Source of the DNA: Mycobacterium rhizamassiliense | GTDB lineage: Bacteria; Actinomycetota; Actinomycetes; Mycobacteriales; Mycobacteriaceae | Length of the DNA: 64,000 bases | Assembly: GCF_900157375.1 (NCBI RefSeq) | Contig: NZ_LT721901.1 | Span: forward strand, 1,234,365-1,298,364 | Reading direction: 5' to 3' | Shown: one piece after another, positions 43,880-52,187 of the stretch | How positions within the stretch are numbered: position 1 is the first letter of the stretch | How the letters are laid out: each line of letters starts with the position of its first letter | The notes under the pieces: model-generated | Seen by the model: only the letters and a program-made list of their open reading frames with translations | The model's database searches: none | Told to the model about the DNA's origin: nothing | Position numbers and translations under genes: made by a program

Positions 43880-44980
43880 TTAGGTGGTCACCAAAGTGCT
43901 TGGTGCGTAAAGGCCTTTGCCCGTCACCAGCGGCAGGTCGAGTGTCGTCCGAATGCCCGGCGGCGCGGCGATCACGTCCGGGATGGCGTTGACGACCCGT
44001 CCGGCGGCGCCCGCGATGGCCGCGTGGTTGTGGTCGCCCTTGCGGCTGGTCGGGACGATGTCGACGGCGTAGGACGGCTCGCCGGTGATCTCTACGCGGT
44101 ACGAGCCGTCGCCCGCGGCGGGCTGCGGCAGGTCGGGGCGCAGGTCGGGCCGCAGCCGCGTGACGTGTTCGATGACGACGGCGGGGTGGCCCTTGACCAT
44201 GCCGCGAATCTCGAACTGCAGCACCGCCACGGTGCCCTTGGCAACGTGTCCGATCGCGATGTCGAAATCCTCGGGTGCCGGCTCGCGCTGGTAAGACTCG
44301 GTGATCTCGTCGATCTCGATGCCGAGCCCGGCCGCCAGCTGACGGATCGCGGTGCCCCAGGCGATGCTGAGGATCCCTGGCTGCAGCAGCATCGGGATTT
44401 CGTCCATCGGGCGGGCGAACCCCATGTAGCTCATGACCTCTTCGCCGTCGTAGCTGGCGTAGTCGTGAATCTCCATGCAGCGGACCTGCTCGATGCGCTG
44501 GCACGTCCCGGCGAGCGCGAACGGGATCAGGTCGTTGGCGAATCCCGGGTCCACGCCACTGATGAAGATACTCGAATTGCCTTGCTTGGCAGCATCTTCC
44601 ACGCGGCCGATGTACTTGTCGGGCATGACGCCCCAGGGGAATTGCAACAGACCCGGCGACGACCCGACCACATTGACGCCGGCGGCCAGGATGCGCATGA
44701 CGTCGGCCATCGCGTCGGGCAGCCGGGTGTCGCCCATGGCGCAGTAGACGACGCACTCGGGCTTGGTGGCCAGCAGGGCGTCGATGTTGTCGACGGCCTT
44801 GATGCCGGTGTCGACGGGCGCGTCCAGGCCGACGCCGCACAACTCGCCCGCGTCCTTGCCCACCTTCTCTGGCGTGGACACGCACACGCCGGTGAGTTCG
44901 AACTGCGGGTTGGCGATCAGTTCGGCCAGAGCCAGTCCGCCGACATTTCCGGTACCGACGTGCGCGACACGGATAGCCAC
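43880..44980 (-). CDS. DapB-fold NAD(P)-dependent reductase (2,4-diaminopentanoate dehydrogenase-like), copy 2
   Basis: The product has 366 residues. It has the Rossmann opening VAHVGTGNVGGLALAEL and the same domain order as the protein at 1548-2687. Shared positions include DAGELCGV, ISGVDPGFANDLIPFAL, and the C-terminal GRVVNAIPDVIAAPPGI and DLPLVTGKGL. GTG 44980 follows GGAG. It is the first gene of a two-gene unit with the FabG3-like SDR. A steroid- or terpenoid-linked function is suggested by the SDR, not by the reductase itself. Confidence 0.78.
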   Translation of the reverse strand: MAIRVAHVGTGNVGGLALAELIANPQFELTGVCVSTPEKVGKDAGELCGVGLDAPVDTGIKAVDNIDALLATKPECVVYCAMGDTRLPDAMADVMRILAAGVNVVGSSPGLLQFPWGVMPDKYIGRVEDAAKQGNSSIFISGVDPGFANDLIPFALAGTCQRIEQVRCMEIHDYASYDGEEVMSYMGFARPMDEIPMLLQPGILSIAWGTAIRQLAAGLGIEIDEITESYQREPAPEDFDIAIGHVAKGTVAVLQFEIRGMVKGHPAVVIEHVTRLRPDLRPDLPQPAAGDGSYRVEITGEPSYAVDIVPTSRKGDHNHAAIAGAAGRVVNAIPDVIAAPPGIRTTLDLPLVTGKGLYAPSTLVTT

Positions 44981-45134
44981 GACAGTCTCCGTCCCTTGAG
45001 CCCTCCGACAACTTTTCTAGACACTAGTCCATAAGTTTTGACGTGCCTACGGGCCGAGCTTCAAACGGATTCATGCCGACCTGACTGTGTCAGATCGGCA
45101 TGAACCGCGGTGCGGGAGCGCTGCGCCTTCGGAC

Positions 45135-45368
45135 TTACAAGATGTTCACCGAGTGGTGCAGGTCGTGGCGGTGGTGCGGGTCGTGGTGCCAGATCGACGC
45201 GAGGTTGACGTGCGCCGAATCCGCCGGGGCGACCGCGGGCGTCGGCGCGGGAGAAGTCGTCTCGGCGTTGGCGACGGCGGTGGCCGCGAACAGCATGGTG
45301 CCGCCCAGTACGCCGGCACCCACCGCGCCGACGACAGCGGTGCGGACCGAAGGCAGTGAAATCGACAT
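45135..45368 (-). CDS. Small exported His-rich protein
   Basis: The product has 77 residues. ATG 45368 has an AAGGAG site nine bases upstream. The N-terminal signal peptide ends in a VANA-ET type signal-peptidase I site (about residue 35). The roughly 43-residue mature part is Ala/Pro-rich and ends in a histidine cluster (SIWHHDPHHRHDLHHSVNIL), seven His within 12 residues. No family is recognised. A metal-binding or stress role is a guess from composition. Confidence 0.65.
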   Translation of the reverse strand: MSISLPSVRTAVVGAVGAGVLGGTMLFAATAVANAETTSPAPTPAVAPADSAHVNLASIWHHDPHHRHDLHHSVNIL

Positions 45369-45822
45369 AATCGGTTGCTCCTTTTTCATCAAATGTTTTC
45401 AACTGACAAATTCGACGCTAGCGACGGATTCTGCGCAATGCACTGGATAAAGGCTGGACATTCCCTGGGACTGCGAAACCCGCGCGACTCCCTCTACGAA
45501 GAAGACAACCGCAACATATATGCAGCTCAGAGGCCGTCAACGATGCGTATCTACTGACATGCACATTCACGTAAGTGCACAATTCAGTGTCCGCATATTT
45601 ACGTATCTACCATTCTCATGATTATTCACGCGGCGTCGAATCGGCGCAATTAATGCCTTTAGCAACCTCATTTATCAACCGCTCAGCCGCGTAATGCACA
45701 GGGTTAGCGGACATTCGCCGCGATGAGCTATCGGAGGACGCTTCCCCGGTGCCGACGAGATTGCCGTCAGGGCCGTCCCAGACGGGATTCCACGACCATG
45801 GCCGGAAATCTCGCCACAAAAC
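45369..45822. other. Lower-GC stretch without a supported gene
   Basis: These 454 bases are visibly richer in A+T than the rest of the window. The short open frames here (60 and 65 codons) lack ribosome sites and recognisable products. A 9-bp direct repeat CGTATCTAC occurs at 45546-45554 and 45602-45610. In M. tuberculosis the PE3/PE4 genes lie in the comparable interval; nothing PE-like is seen here. Horizontal insertion or gene decay are possible. Confidence 0.4.
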
Positions 45823-46458
45823 CTACGGTCCGAGCGGAGAGGTGGTGCGGACCGCCTCGTCGCGGATCAGCCCGCGCAGCAGGGCGGTGCTGAACTCTGC
45901 GGCGATCTCCTTGGCCGACCGTCGGCCGCTCGGCCGCAACCAGCGGTAGCTGCCCAGCGTCATGCCGATATACCCCAGCGCCAGCACATGCGAGTCGCAC
46001 TCGTAGAACTCACCGTTGGCGATCCCGCGGTCGATCAGGCCGTGCACGTGGTGATAGACCTGCGCTTCCTTCTCCCGGACCTCGGCGACCTGCTCGCTGG
46101 TGAACCACTCGGTGATATACGGCTGCTCCTGGAAGTACACGGCGGCCCGCTCGGGATCGGTGGCGATGCCCATCAGCAGCCGGACGGTGTACTGGTAGAG
46201 CGCCTCGCGCGCCGTCCATGACGGGTCGTCGTGCACGGCGGCCAGCGTGCCCTCGGCGGCCTGCCGGTAGATGTCGAACAAGATCAGCGACTTGCTCGCG
46301 TAGTAGTGGTAGACGGTGGCCTTGTTCAGGCCGATCACGTCGGCGACGTCGTCCATCCGGGTGCCGTGGTAGCCGCGCGCGGCGAACAGTTTGGTGGCGA
46401 CAGCCAGCAACTCCTCGCGGCGCGTCAACCCGTTGGGGGTGATGCTGTCGGATGACAT
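45823..46458 (-). CDS. TetR-family regulator
   Basis: The product has 211 residues. The HTH (MDDVADVIGLNKATVYHYYASKSLILFDIY, about residues 33-62) is well conserved, followed by a TetR_C_33-like ligand domain with many aromatic residues. It resembles lipid-responsive mycobacterial regulators of the KstR2 type, but not closely enough to name. The start ATG is followed by SSDSITPNGLTRREELL. A palindrome at 46527-46542 in its promoter is a likely autoregulatory site. The nearby CYP125-like P450 and small open frame may be under its control. Confidence 0.85.
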   Translation of the reverse strand: MSSDSITPNGLTRREELLAVATKLFAARGYHGTRMDDVADVIGLNKATVYHYYASKSLILFDIYRQAAEGTLAAVHDDPSWTAREALYQYTVRLLMGIATDPERAAVYFQEQPYITEWFTSEQVAEVREKEAQVYHHVHGLIDRGIANGEFYECDSHVLALGYIGMTLGSYRWLRPSGRRSAKEIAAEFSTALLRGLIRDEAVRTTSPLGP

Positions 46459-46526
46459 CTCTACTCGCTATCGTCGCTGCCCGCGGGTCCGGATACGGTC
46501 CGGTGCTGCCCGGATAAGGCAAAGTA

Positions 46527-46542
46527 CCAACTAACTGGTTGG
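46527..46542. promoter_or_regulatory. Candidate TetR operator (CCAAC-N6-GTTGG)
   Basis: CCAAC and GTTGG flank TAACTG in the gap between the tetR gene ending at 45823 and the short plus-strand gene at 46632. Its 68-base distance from the tetR start fits autoregulation. The repeat is seen; the function is inferred. Confidence 0.5.
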
Positions 46543-46631
46543 ACAGTTTAAGACCATCGCCGCCTGTCGCACCGGTACGGATGGGACTAGACTCGATATT
46601 CGACCTTCGCGAGGGGACGACAAGGGGATAG

Positions 46632-46766
46632 GTGGCGCTGATGGACCCGAATCCGGACTACGACGGCAGTGACGAGATCGAGTTCTTCATGCGGTACCTG
46701 ACCTGGGGCCTGCGCGGGGTCGAGGACGGCCACGGTTACCCGCCGCCGGCCTACCCGCCCGTCTAA
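46632..46766 (+). CDS. Small acidic/proline-rich protein, possible gene
   Basis: A 44-residue product from GTG 46632 (AAGGGG just upstream) or 41 residues from ATG 46641. The sequence contains DPNPDYDGSDEIEFFMRYLTW and ends GYPPPAYPPV. It has an acidic, aromatic-rich core and a Pro/Tyr tail, and third-base G/C looks gene-like. It could be the small annotated gene Rv0157A seen near this place in M. tuberculosis, but I cannot confirm this. It has no known domain. Confidence 0.5.
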   Translation: MALMDPNPDYDGSDEIEFFMRYLTWGLRGVEDGHGYPPPAYPPV

Positions 46767-46778
46767 CGGGCCATCCGC

Positions 46779-48011
46779 CTATCCAGCGCGGTAGGCGACG
46801 TCGAGGCGCTTCACTCCGTTGATCCAGCCCGAGCGGAGTCGCTGCGGTTCAGCGAGCTTGGTGATGTCGGGCAGCTGCTCGGCCAGTTCGTCGAAGATCA
46901 ACTTGATTTCCATCCGGGCCAAATTGGCGCCGATGCAGTAGTGCACCCCGTTGCCGCCAAAGCTCAAGTGCGGGTTGGGGTTTCGCAGAATATTGAATTC
47001 GAACGGGTTCTCGAAGACGTCCTCGTCGAAGTTCGCCGAGCTGTAGAACAGCCCCACCCGCTGTCCCTCCCGGACGGTGACACCGCCTAGTTCGACGTCG
47101 GTCAGGGCGGTGCGCTGGAAGCAATGCACGGGGCTGGCCCAGCGGATGATCTCGTCGACCGCGGTGGCCGGTCGTTCGCGCTTGAACAGCTCCCACTGCT
47201 CGGGGTTGTCCAGGAATGCGTTCATCCCGTGCGTCATCGCGTTGCGCGTGGTCTCGTTGCCGGCCACGGCCAGCAGGATGACGAAGAACGCGAATTCGAC
47301 GTCACCCAGCGCGTCCCCGTCGATGTCGGCATGGATCAGCCGCGTGACGATGTCGTCGGCCGGGCAGCGGCGCCGCTCGTCGGCCATGTTGTAGGCGTAG
47401 GCCATCAGCTCGGCGTTGGCGGTCGTGGGATCGCTGTCGAAGTCGGGATCGTCGGTGTTCATGATCGCGTTGGTCCAGTCGAACAGCTGCGCGCGATCGG
47501 CCTCCGGGACGCCGATCAGGTCGGCGATCGCCAGCAGGGGCAGGTTCATCGCGATGTCGCCGACGAAGTCGCCGTCTCCCTTGAGCGCGGCGGTGCGCAC
47601 GATCTCCTTCGCCGCCCGGGCCAGCTTCTCTTCGAGCTGGGTGATCGCGCGCGGGGTGAACAGCCGCGACACCAGCTTGCGCAGCCGGGTGTGTTCGGGT
47701 GCGTCGTGGTTGATCAACAGGGCCTTCGTCAGCTCCAGCTGCTCGGCGGTGACCCCTTCGGGAAGGCGCATGACCGCGCCCTTGCGGTTGGTCGACCACA
47801 GGTCGCCGTCCCGGGAGACGGCCTTGACGTCGTCGTGGCGGCTCACCACCCAGTAGCCGCCGTCGTCGAAGATCGACTCGGGCTGCGCGTTCCACCAGAG
47901 CGGCGCCGTGCGGCGCAGCTCGGCGAATTGGGTGACCGGAAGACCGGCCAGCAATACGTCGGGGTCGGTGAAATCGAAATTCTCGCCGAACGGACACGTC
48001 GTCGTGTTCAT
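46779..48011 (-). CDS. Cytochrome P450, CYP125/CYP142/CYP124-like
   Basis: The product has 410 residues. The heme loop FGGNGVHYCIGANLARMEIK (Cys about 359), I-helix AGNET (250-254) and K-helix DEIIRWASPV are intact. The C-terminal RLRSGWINGVKRLDV resembles the steroid C26/27-hydroxylase CYP125. That group oxidises sterol side chains or branched fatty chains. ATG 48011 has a good AAGGAG site. It is convergent with the small gene before it and divergent from the Rv0158-like TetR across 91 bases. Its redox partners lie elsewhere. Confidence 0.85.
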   Translation of the reverse strand: MNTTTCPFGENFDFTDPDVLLAGLPVTQFAELRRTAPLWWNAQPESIFDDGGYWVVSRHDDVKAVSRDGDLWSTNRKGAVMRLPEGVTAEQLELTKALLINHDAPEHTRLRKLVSRLFTPRAITQLEEKLARAAKEIVRTAALKGDGDFVGDIAMNLPLLAIADLIGVPEADRAQLFDWTNAIMNTDDPDFDSDPTTANAELMAYAYNMADERRRCPADDIVTRLIHADIDGDALGDVEFAFFVILLAVAGNETTRNAMTHGMNAFLDNPEQWELFKRERPATAVDEIIRWASPVHCFQRTALTDVELGGVTVREGQRVGLFYSSANFDEDVFENPFEFNILRNPNPHLSFGGNGVHYCIGANLARMEIKLIFDELAEQLPDITKLAEPQRLRSGWINGVKRLDVAYRAG

Positions 48012-48090
48012 GTGGTCTCCTTCACACCTTGCATCGATCATACAGATGATTTCAAGGCGTATGACCGGCGTCGGAGGCGCACGCGTCGGC

Positions 48091-48096
48091 TATCGT
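48091..48096 (+). promoter_or_regulatory. -10 element of a leaderless promoter (tetR, Rv0158-like)
   Basis: TATCGT lies six bases before the GTG at 48103, the spacing expected when transcription begins at the start codon. This favours 48103 over the in-frame ATG at 48061. It is a sequence-based inference. Confidence 0.5.
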
Positions 48097-48102
48097 CGCC
48101 GT

Positions 48103-48708
48103 GTGCGGACCCGCGGATGGGGTGGCAGCGTGCCTGCCAGCGATGAGGAGGCGGCGGCCCGCATCCTGTCGGCCACCCGCAAGACCATCGACGAGCGCGG
48201 CGACCAGATCACGCTGGCCGACGTCGCACGCACGCTGAGCGTGACGCGCCAGACGATCTACCACTACTTCGCCTCGACCGACGAACTGCTGCAGGCAACC
48301 GCCCTGGACGCGACCGCCGACTTCATGGACCACCTGGCGACGGCGCTGCACGGCATGACCGACCCGGCGGCGGCGCTGATCGAGGGCATCTGCCTGACGC
48401 TGGAGCGCCTGCCCAAAGACCCCTACATCGGCCTCTTGTTGCGGACGTCGCGCAGCGCGGCCGTCGCCGAACAGGTCACCGTCACCAACGACACCGCCCG
48501 CGTGCTGGGCCGCTCGATCTTGGACCGCCTCGCCGTCGACTGGTCGCCGTTCACCCCCGCCGCGATCGAGGACATCGTGCAGATCGTGCTGCGCACCCTG
48601 CAGTCGTTCATCCTGTCGCCGCCGACCGGTGGCGCGACCGAACTACGCCGGCTGGTCGGCGTGTGGATCGGTCCCGTCGTCGCGGCGCTGCCGCGCAATG
48701 CGGGTTAG
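48103..48708 (+). CDS. TetR-family regulator (Rv0158-like)
   Basis: The product has 201 residues from GTG 48103 (215 from ATG 48061). It has a conserved HTH (ITLADVARTLSVTRQTIYHYFASTDELLQA) and a C-terminal helical ligand domain. It occupies the Rv0158 place, convergent with pntB by four overlapping bases. Its P450 neighbour on the other side is not part of the M. tuberculosis order, so the target set may have changed here. The ligand is unknown. Confidence 0.85.
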   Translation: MRTRGWGGSVPASDEEAAARILSATRKTIDERGDQITLADVARTLSVTRQTIYHYFASTDELLQATALDATADFMDHLATALHGMTDPAAALIEGICLTLERLPKDPYIGLLLRTSRSAAVAEQVTVTNDTARVLGRSILDRLAVDWSPFTPAAIEDIVQIVLRTLQSFILSPPTGGATELRRLVGVWIGPVVAALPRNAG

Positions 48709-50129
48709 AGGGCCTTGAGCTCCTCGGCGACCGCGGTCACCGACTTCTTCGCATCGCCGAACAGCATGCTGGTGCCCTCGCCGTAGAACAGCGGGTTGTC
48801 GATCCCGGCGAAGCCGGAGTTCATCGACCGCTTCAACACGATCACCGACTTGGCCTTGTCCACGTTGAGGATCGGCATGCCGTAGATCGGGCTGGACGCG
48901 TCGTTGCGGGCCGCCGGATTGGTGACGTCGTTGGCCCCGATGACGATCGCGACGTCAGTGCGCGCGAACTCGTCGTTGATGTCGTCCATGTCCTTCATGG
49001 CGTCGTAGTCGACCTCGGCCTCGGCCAGCAACACGTTCATGTGCCCGGGCATCCGGCCGGCGACCGGGTGGATCGCGTACTTGACCTCCACGCCCTTTGC
49101 CTCCAACAGCGCGGCCATGTCCTTGACAGCGTGCTGGGCCTGCGCGACGGCCAGGCCGTAACCCGGCACCACGATCACCTGGTTGGCGTAGGCCATCTGG
49201 ATCGCAGCGTCGGCCGCCGAGGTGGCCTTGACGGTCTTGTCGCCGCCGTCGCCGCCGGCCGGCGCGACCCCGCCGCCGCCGAAACCACCGGCCACGATCG
49301 CCGGGATCGAGCGGTTCATCGCCTTGGCCATCAGGTTGGTCAGGATCGAACCCGAGGCACCGACGATCATGCCTGCGACGATCATCGCGGTGTTGTTCAG
49401 CGCGAGACCCGCTGCGGCGGCTGACAATCCGGTCATCGCGTTCAGCAGCGAGATGACCACCGGCATGTCGGCGCCACCGATGGGCAGCACCACCATCAGA
49501 CCCAGCACGCCCGCGGCGGCCAGCAGCCCGATCATGTACCACAGCGACGCTCCGCCGGTGCCCGGATGGGAGTGCACGCCGACGACGACCGCGGCCGCGA
49601 CCGCGGCGATCAGCAGCAGCAGGTTGATCGGCTGCTGCAGTTTGCCGAACCCGATCGGCGAGCTGGAGATGATCTCCTGCAGCTTGCCGAACGCGATGAT
49701 CGATCCCCAGAACGAGATCGAGCCGATGATCGCGGCGAACAACGACGCCACCACGATGTGCACCGTCGGCGATTCGCCGTGCTGGAAGGCCGAAAAGCCG
49801 TTGGTCTCAATGAATTCCGCGAGCGCGATCAGCGCGACCGTGCCGCCGCCGACGCCGTTGAAGAACGCCACCAGCTGCGGCATGGCGGTCATCTTGGTCA
49901 TCCGTGCCGGCGGAACGCCGAGCAGGATGCCGACGACCAGGCCGGCGATGATCAGCACCCACGACTCGGTGTGCCGGATCTTGATGAACGTCGCCGCCAC
50001 CGCCAGGGCCATACCGACGGCGGCGATCAGGTTGCCCCGCACCGCGGTCTTGGGCCCGGTCAGGCCCATCAGGCCATAGATGAAGAGCGCAAACGAGATG
50101 ATGTAGAGGACGGTGACCAGGTAGTTCAT
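48705..50129 (-). CDS. pntB: PntB, NAD(P) transhydrogenase beta subunit
   Basis: The product has 474 residues (Rv0157 about 475). An N-terminal membrane part with about eight or nine helices is followed by the soluble NADP(H) domain, with VVPGYGLAVAQAQHAVKDM and KRSMNSGFAGIDNPLFY. It couples proton import to hydride transfer from NADH to NADP+, supplying NADPH. The ATG overlaps the pntAb stop as ATGA. It is the last gene of the three-gene pnt operon. Confidence 0.95.
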   Translation of the reverse strand: MNYLVTVLYIISFALFIYGLMGLTGPKTAVRGNLIAAVGMALAVAATFIKIRHTESWVLIIAGLVVGILLGVPPARMTKMTAMPQLVAFFNGVGGGTVALIALAEFIETNGFSAFQHGESPTVHIVVASLFAAIIGSISFWGSIIAFGKLQEIISSSPIGFGKLQQPINLLLLIAAVAAAVVVGVHSHPGTGGASLWYMIGLLAAAGVLGLMVVLPIGGADMPVVISLLNAMTGLSAAAAGLALNNTAMIVAGMIVGASGSILTNLMAKAMNRSIPAIVAGGFGGGGVAPAGGDGGDKTVKATSAADAAIQMAYANQVIVVPGYGLAVAQAQHAVKDMAALLEAKGVEVKYAIHPVAGRMPGHMNVLLAEAEVDYDAMKDMDDINDEFARTDVAIVIGANDVTNPAARNDASSPIYGMPILNVDKAKSVIVLKRSMNSGFAGIDNPLFYGEGTSMLFGDAKKSVTAVAEELKAL

Positions 50130-50449
50130 TTGGCGGCCGGCTCCTCGGTCTTGACGGGCTTCTTCTTGCCCTTGAACATGCCCAGCATCCGGTCGGTGAC
50201 GATGAAGCCGCCGATGACGTTCAGCGTTCCGAACACCACAGCGACGAACAGGATGATCTGCACCGCCAGCGACGGGTGCTCCACCTCGCCGAACACCACC
50301 AGCGCGCCGAGCACCACGATGCCGTGGATGGCGTTGGTGCCCGACATCAGCGGCGTGTGCAGCGTGTTGGGCACCTTGGAGATCACCGCGAACCCGACGA
50401 ACCCGGACAGCACCAGGATCGCGAGGTTGGCCAATAGTTCGTCGTACAT
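50126..50449 (-). CDS. pntAb: PntAb, transhydrogenase small membrane subunit
   Basis: The product has 107 residues with three membrane helices (LLANLAILVLSGFVGFAVIS, IHGIVVLGALVVFG, AVQIILFVAVVFGTLNVIGG) and a basic C-terminal tail. It corresponds to the C-terminal membrane part of the alpha subunit, encoded separately as in other actinobacteria. Its ATG immediately follows the pntAa stop. Confidence 0.94.
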   Translation of the reverse strand: MYDELLANLAILVLSGFVGFAVISKVPNTLHTPLMSGTNAIHGIVVLGALVVFGEVEHPSLAVQIILFVAVVFGTLNVIGGFIVTDRMLGMFKGKKKPVKTEEPAAK

Positions 50450-51538
50450 CTAGGAGACCTCCCGGGTAACGCATGAGTCCGCGATGACCTCGTCGTCAAA
50501 GTCCGGCGCCAATGCGCCGTCTTTGATCAGCAGGTCGAGAAGCGCGGTGATGTTCTTGCTGTACAGCTCGCTGGCGTGCTCGGGCATGGTCGCCGGCAGG
50601 TTCAGCGGCGAGGCGATCGTGACGTCGTGCTTGACGACCGTCTGCCCCGGCTCGGTGAGCTCGCAGTTGCCGCCGGTCTCCCCGGCCAGGTCGACCACGA
50701 CGCTGCCGGGCTTCATCGCCTCGACCGCGGCGGCGGTCACCAGGCGCGGCGCGGGCCGGCCCGGCACCAACGCCGTGGTGATCACGATGTCGAATCCGCT
50801 GATCGCCTTTTCCAATGCCTGCTGCTGCTGCGCCCGCTCCTCGTCGGTGAGCTCGCGGGCGTAGCCGCCCTCGCCGGCGGCGTCGATGCCGACGTCCAGC
50901 CACTGCGCGCCGACCGACCGCACCTGGTCGGCGACCTCGGGACGGACGTCGTATCCGGTGGTGCGCGCGCCCAGCCGCTTGGCCGTCGCGAGCGCCTGCA
51001 GCCCCGCCACACCCACGCCGAGCACCAGCACCGTCGCCGGCTTCACCGTTCCGGCCGCCGTCGTCAGCATCGGGAAGAACCGCGTCGACTCCGACGCCGC
51101 CAGCAGCACGGCCTTGTAGCCCGAGACGTTGCCCTGCGACGACAGCGCGTCCATGGCCTGGGCCCGCGAGATGCGCGGGATGGCCTCGAGCGCGAACGCC
51201 TGCACACCGGCGGACTTCAGCGCACCGATCGAGTTCTCGGCATTGCGGGGCGCCAGGAAGCCGATCAGGGTCTGGCCGCTGCGCAGCTTGCCCACCTCGT
51301 CGGCGGTCGGCGGCGCGACCTTGACAACGACGTCGGCGGCCCACGCGTCGCCGATGGTGGCGCCGGCCTGGGTGTAGAGCTCGTCGGGAAGCAGCGCCCG
51401 CGCGCCCGCGCCAGCCTCGACCACCACCGCCACGCCGCTGCTCGCCAGCGCTGCGACGGCCTTGGGTACCAGCGCGACGCGCCGCTCATCGGCCCCGGAC
51501 TCGGCAACCACACCGATCGTCGTCTGCGCATCTGTCAT
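50450..51538 (-). CDS. pntAa: PntAa, transhydrogenase alpha subunit NAD(H) domain
   Basis: The product has 362 residues. It belongs to the alanine dehydrogenase/PntA-N fold, with ESGADERRVALVPKAVAAL at the start and the dinucleotide motif VLVLGVGVAGLQALATAKRLG (about residues 168-188). The region QQQALEKAISGFDIVITTALVPGRPAPRLVT is also typical. It binds NAD(H) in the cytosol and feeds PntAb/PntB. No strong ribosome site is visible before the ATG. Confidence 0.94.
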   Translation of the reverse strand: MTDAQTTIGVVAESGADERRVALVPKAVAALASSGVAVVVEAGAGARALLPDELYTQAGATIGDAWAADVVVKVAPPTADEVGKLRSGQTLIGFLAPRNAENSIGALKSAGVQAFALEAIPRISRAQAMDALSSQGNVSGYKAVLLAASESTRFFPMLTTAAGTVKPATVLVLGVGVAGLQALATAKRLGARTTGYDVRPEVADQVRSVGAQWLDVGIDAAGEGGYARELTDEERAQQQQALEKAISGFDIVITTALVPGRPAPRLVTAAAVEAMKPGSVVVDLAGETGGNCELTEPGQTVVKHDVTIASPLNLPATMPEHASELYSKNITALLDLLIKDGALAPDFDDEVIADSCVTREVS

Positions 51539-51611
51539 GGCGCGTACATCTACTTTCCTTAGCTCAGCTGCTTTGTTGCGAACGTCGTTGAGTTGAACAC
51601 CCTAGCGGCAG

Positions 51612-52079
51612 CTACCACAGCGGAATGTCTTGGCCGTGCTCCGCCGCCGGCCGGGGCCCGAAGTGGCGCCGCTCCGATTCGTCGATGAGCACATCGTTGA
51701 TACTGGCCTCGCGGCGCGCCATTAAACCCGAAGGCGAGAATTCCCACAGTTCGTTGCCGTAGCTGCGATACCACTGCCCGCTGTCGTCGTGGCACTCGTA
51801 CTGGAACCGCACCGCGATCCGGTTGTCGTGGAAGTCCCACAGGCACTTGCGCAGCGAATAGTCCAGTTCGCGCTGCCACTTGCGGGTCAGGAACGCGACG
51901 ATCTGGTCCCGGCCGACGACGTGTTCGCCACGGTTGCGCCACTGCGAGTCCGGTGTGTACGCCAGGCTGACCTTCTCCGGATCGCGGGTGTTCCAGGCGT
52001 CCTCGGCGGCCTGCACCTTCTGTACTGCTGTGTCGAGAGTGAACGGAGGGAACGGGGGACGGGATTCGGCGTCGCTCAT
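51612..52079 (-). CDS. DUF1348 (NTF2-like) protein
   Basis: The product has 155 residues. The DUF1348 pattern is clear: [77 protein letters not shown] and [10 protein letters not shown]. The fold is an alpha+beta cone; the function is unknown. It is divergent from fadE2 across a 108-base gap occupied mostly by a long inverted repeat. It was not recalled at this place in M. tuberculosis. Confidence 0.85.
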   Translation of the reverse strand: MSDAESRPPFPPFTLDTAVQKVQAAEDAWNTRDPEKVSLAYTPDSQWRNRGEHVVGRDQIVAFLTRKWQRELDYSLRKCLWDFHDNRIAVRFQYECHDDSGQWYRSYGNELWEFSPSGLMARREASINDVLIDESERRHFGPRPAAEHGQDIPLW

Positions 52080-52090
52080 GGTCCATATCT

Positions 52091-52156
52091 ACCGCGAGCA
52101 GACGCAGAATCGCACGAATCCCTGCTCCGGCATGCGATTCTGCGTCTGCTCGCGGT
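52091..52156. repeat. Long perfect inverted repeat (24-bp arms, 18-base loop)
   Basis: Bases 52091-52114 are the exact reverse complement of 52133-52156, separated by 18 bases. It fills the gap between two divergent genes (DUF1348 and fadE2), so it is not a normal terminator. The core GAGCAGACGCAGAATCGCA resembles a motif I associate with dispersed mycobacterial intergenic palindromes; this needs a genome search. It could be a repeat element or a strong operator/hairpin. Confidence 0.85.
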
Positions 52157-52174
52157 GTCCAATTGCCGGTGTCC

Positions 52175-52180
52175 TATCGT
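52175..52180 (+). promoter_or_regulatory. -10 element of a leaderless promoter (fadE2)
   Basis: TATCGT ends seven bases before the ATG of fadE2, so transcription would start at or next to the start codon. It lies 18 bases after the long inverted repeat, which could therefore influence it. Confidence 0.5.
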
Positions 52181-52187
52181 GACGGTC

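Noticed and set aside
45369..45822. Two short open frames (about 60 and 65 codons) in the AT-rich gap
   Set aside because: They have no ribosome site, depend on an unusual or arbitrary start, show no recognisable motif, and lie in DNA of different base composition from confirmed genes.
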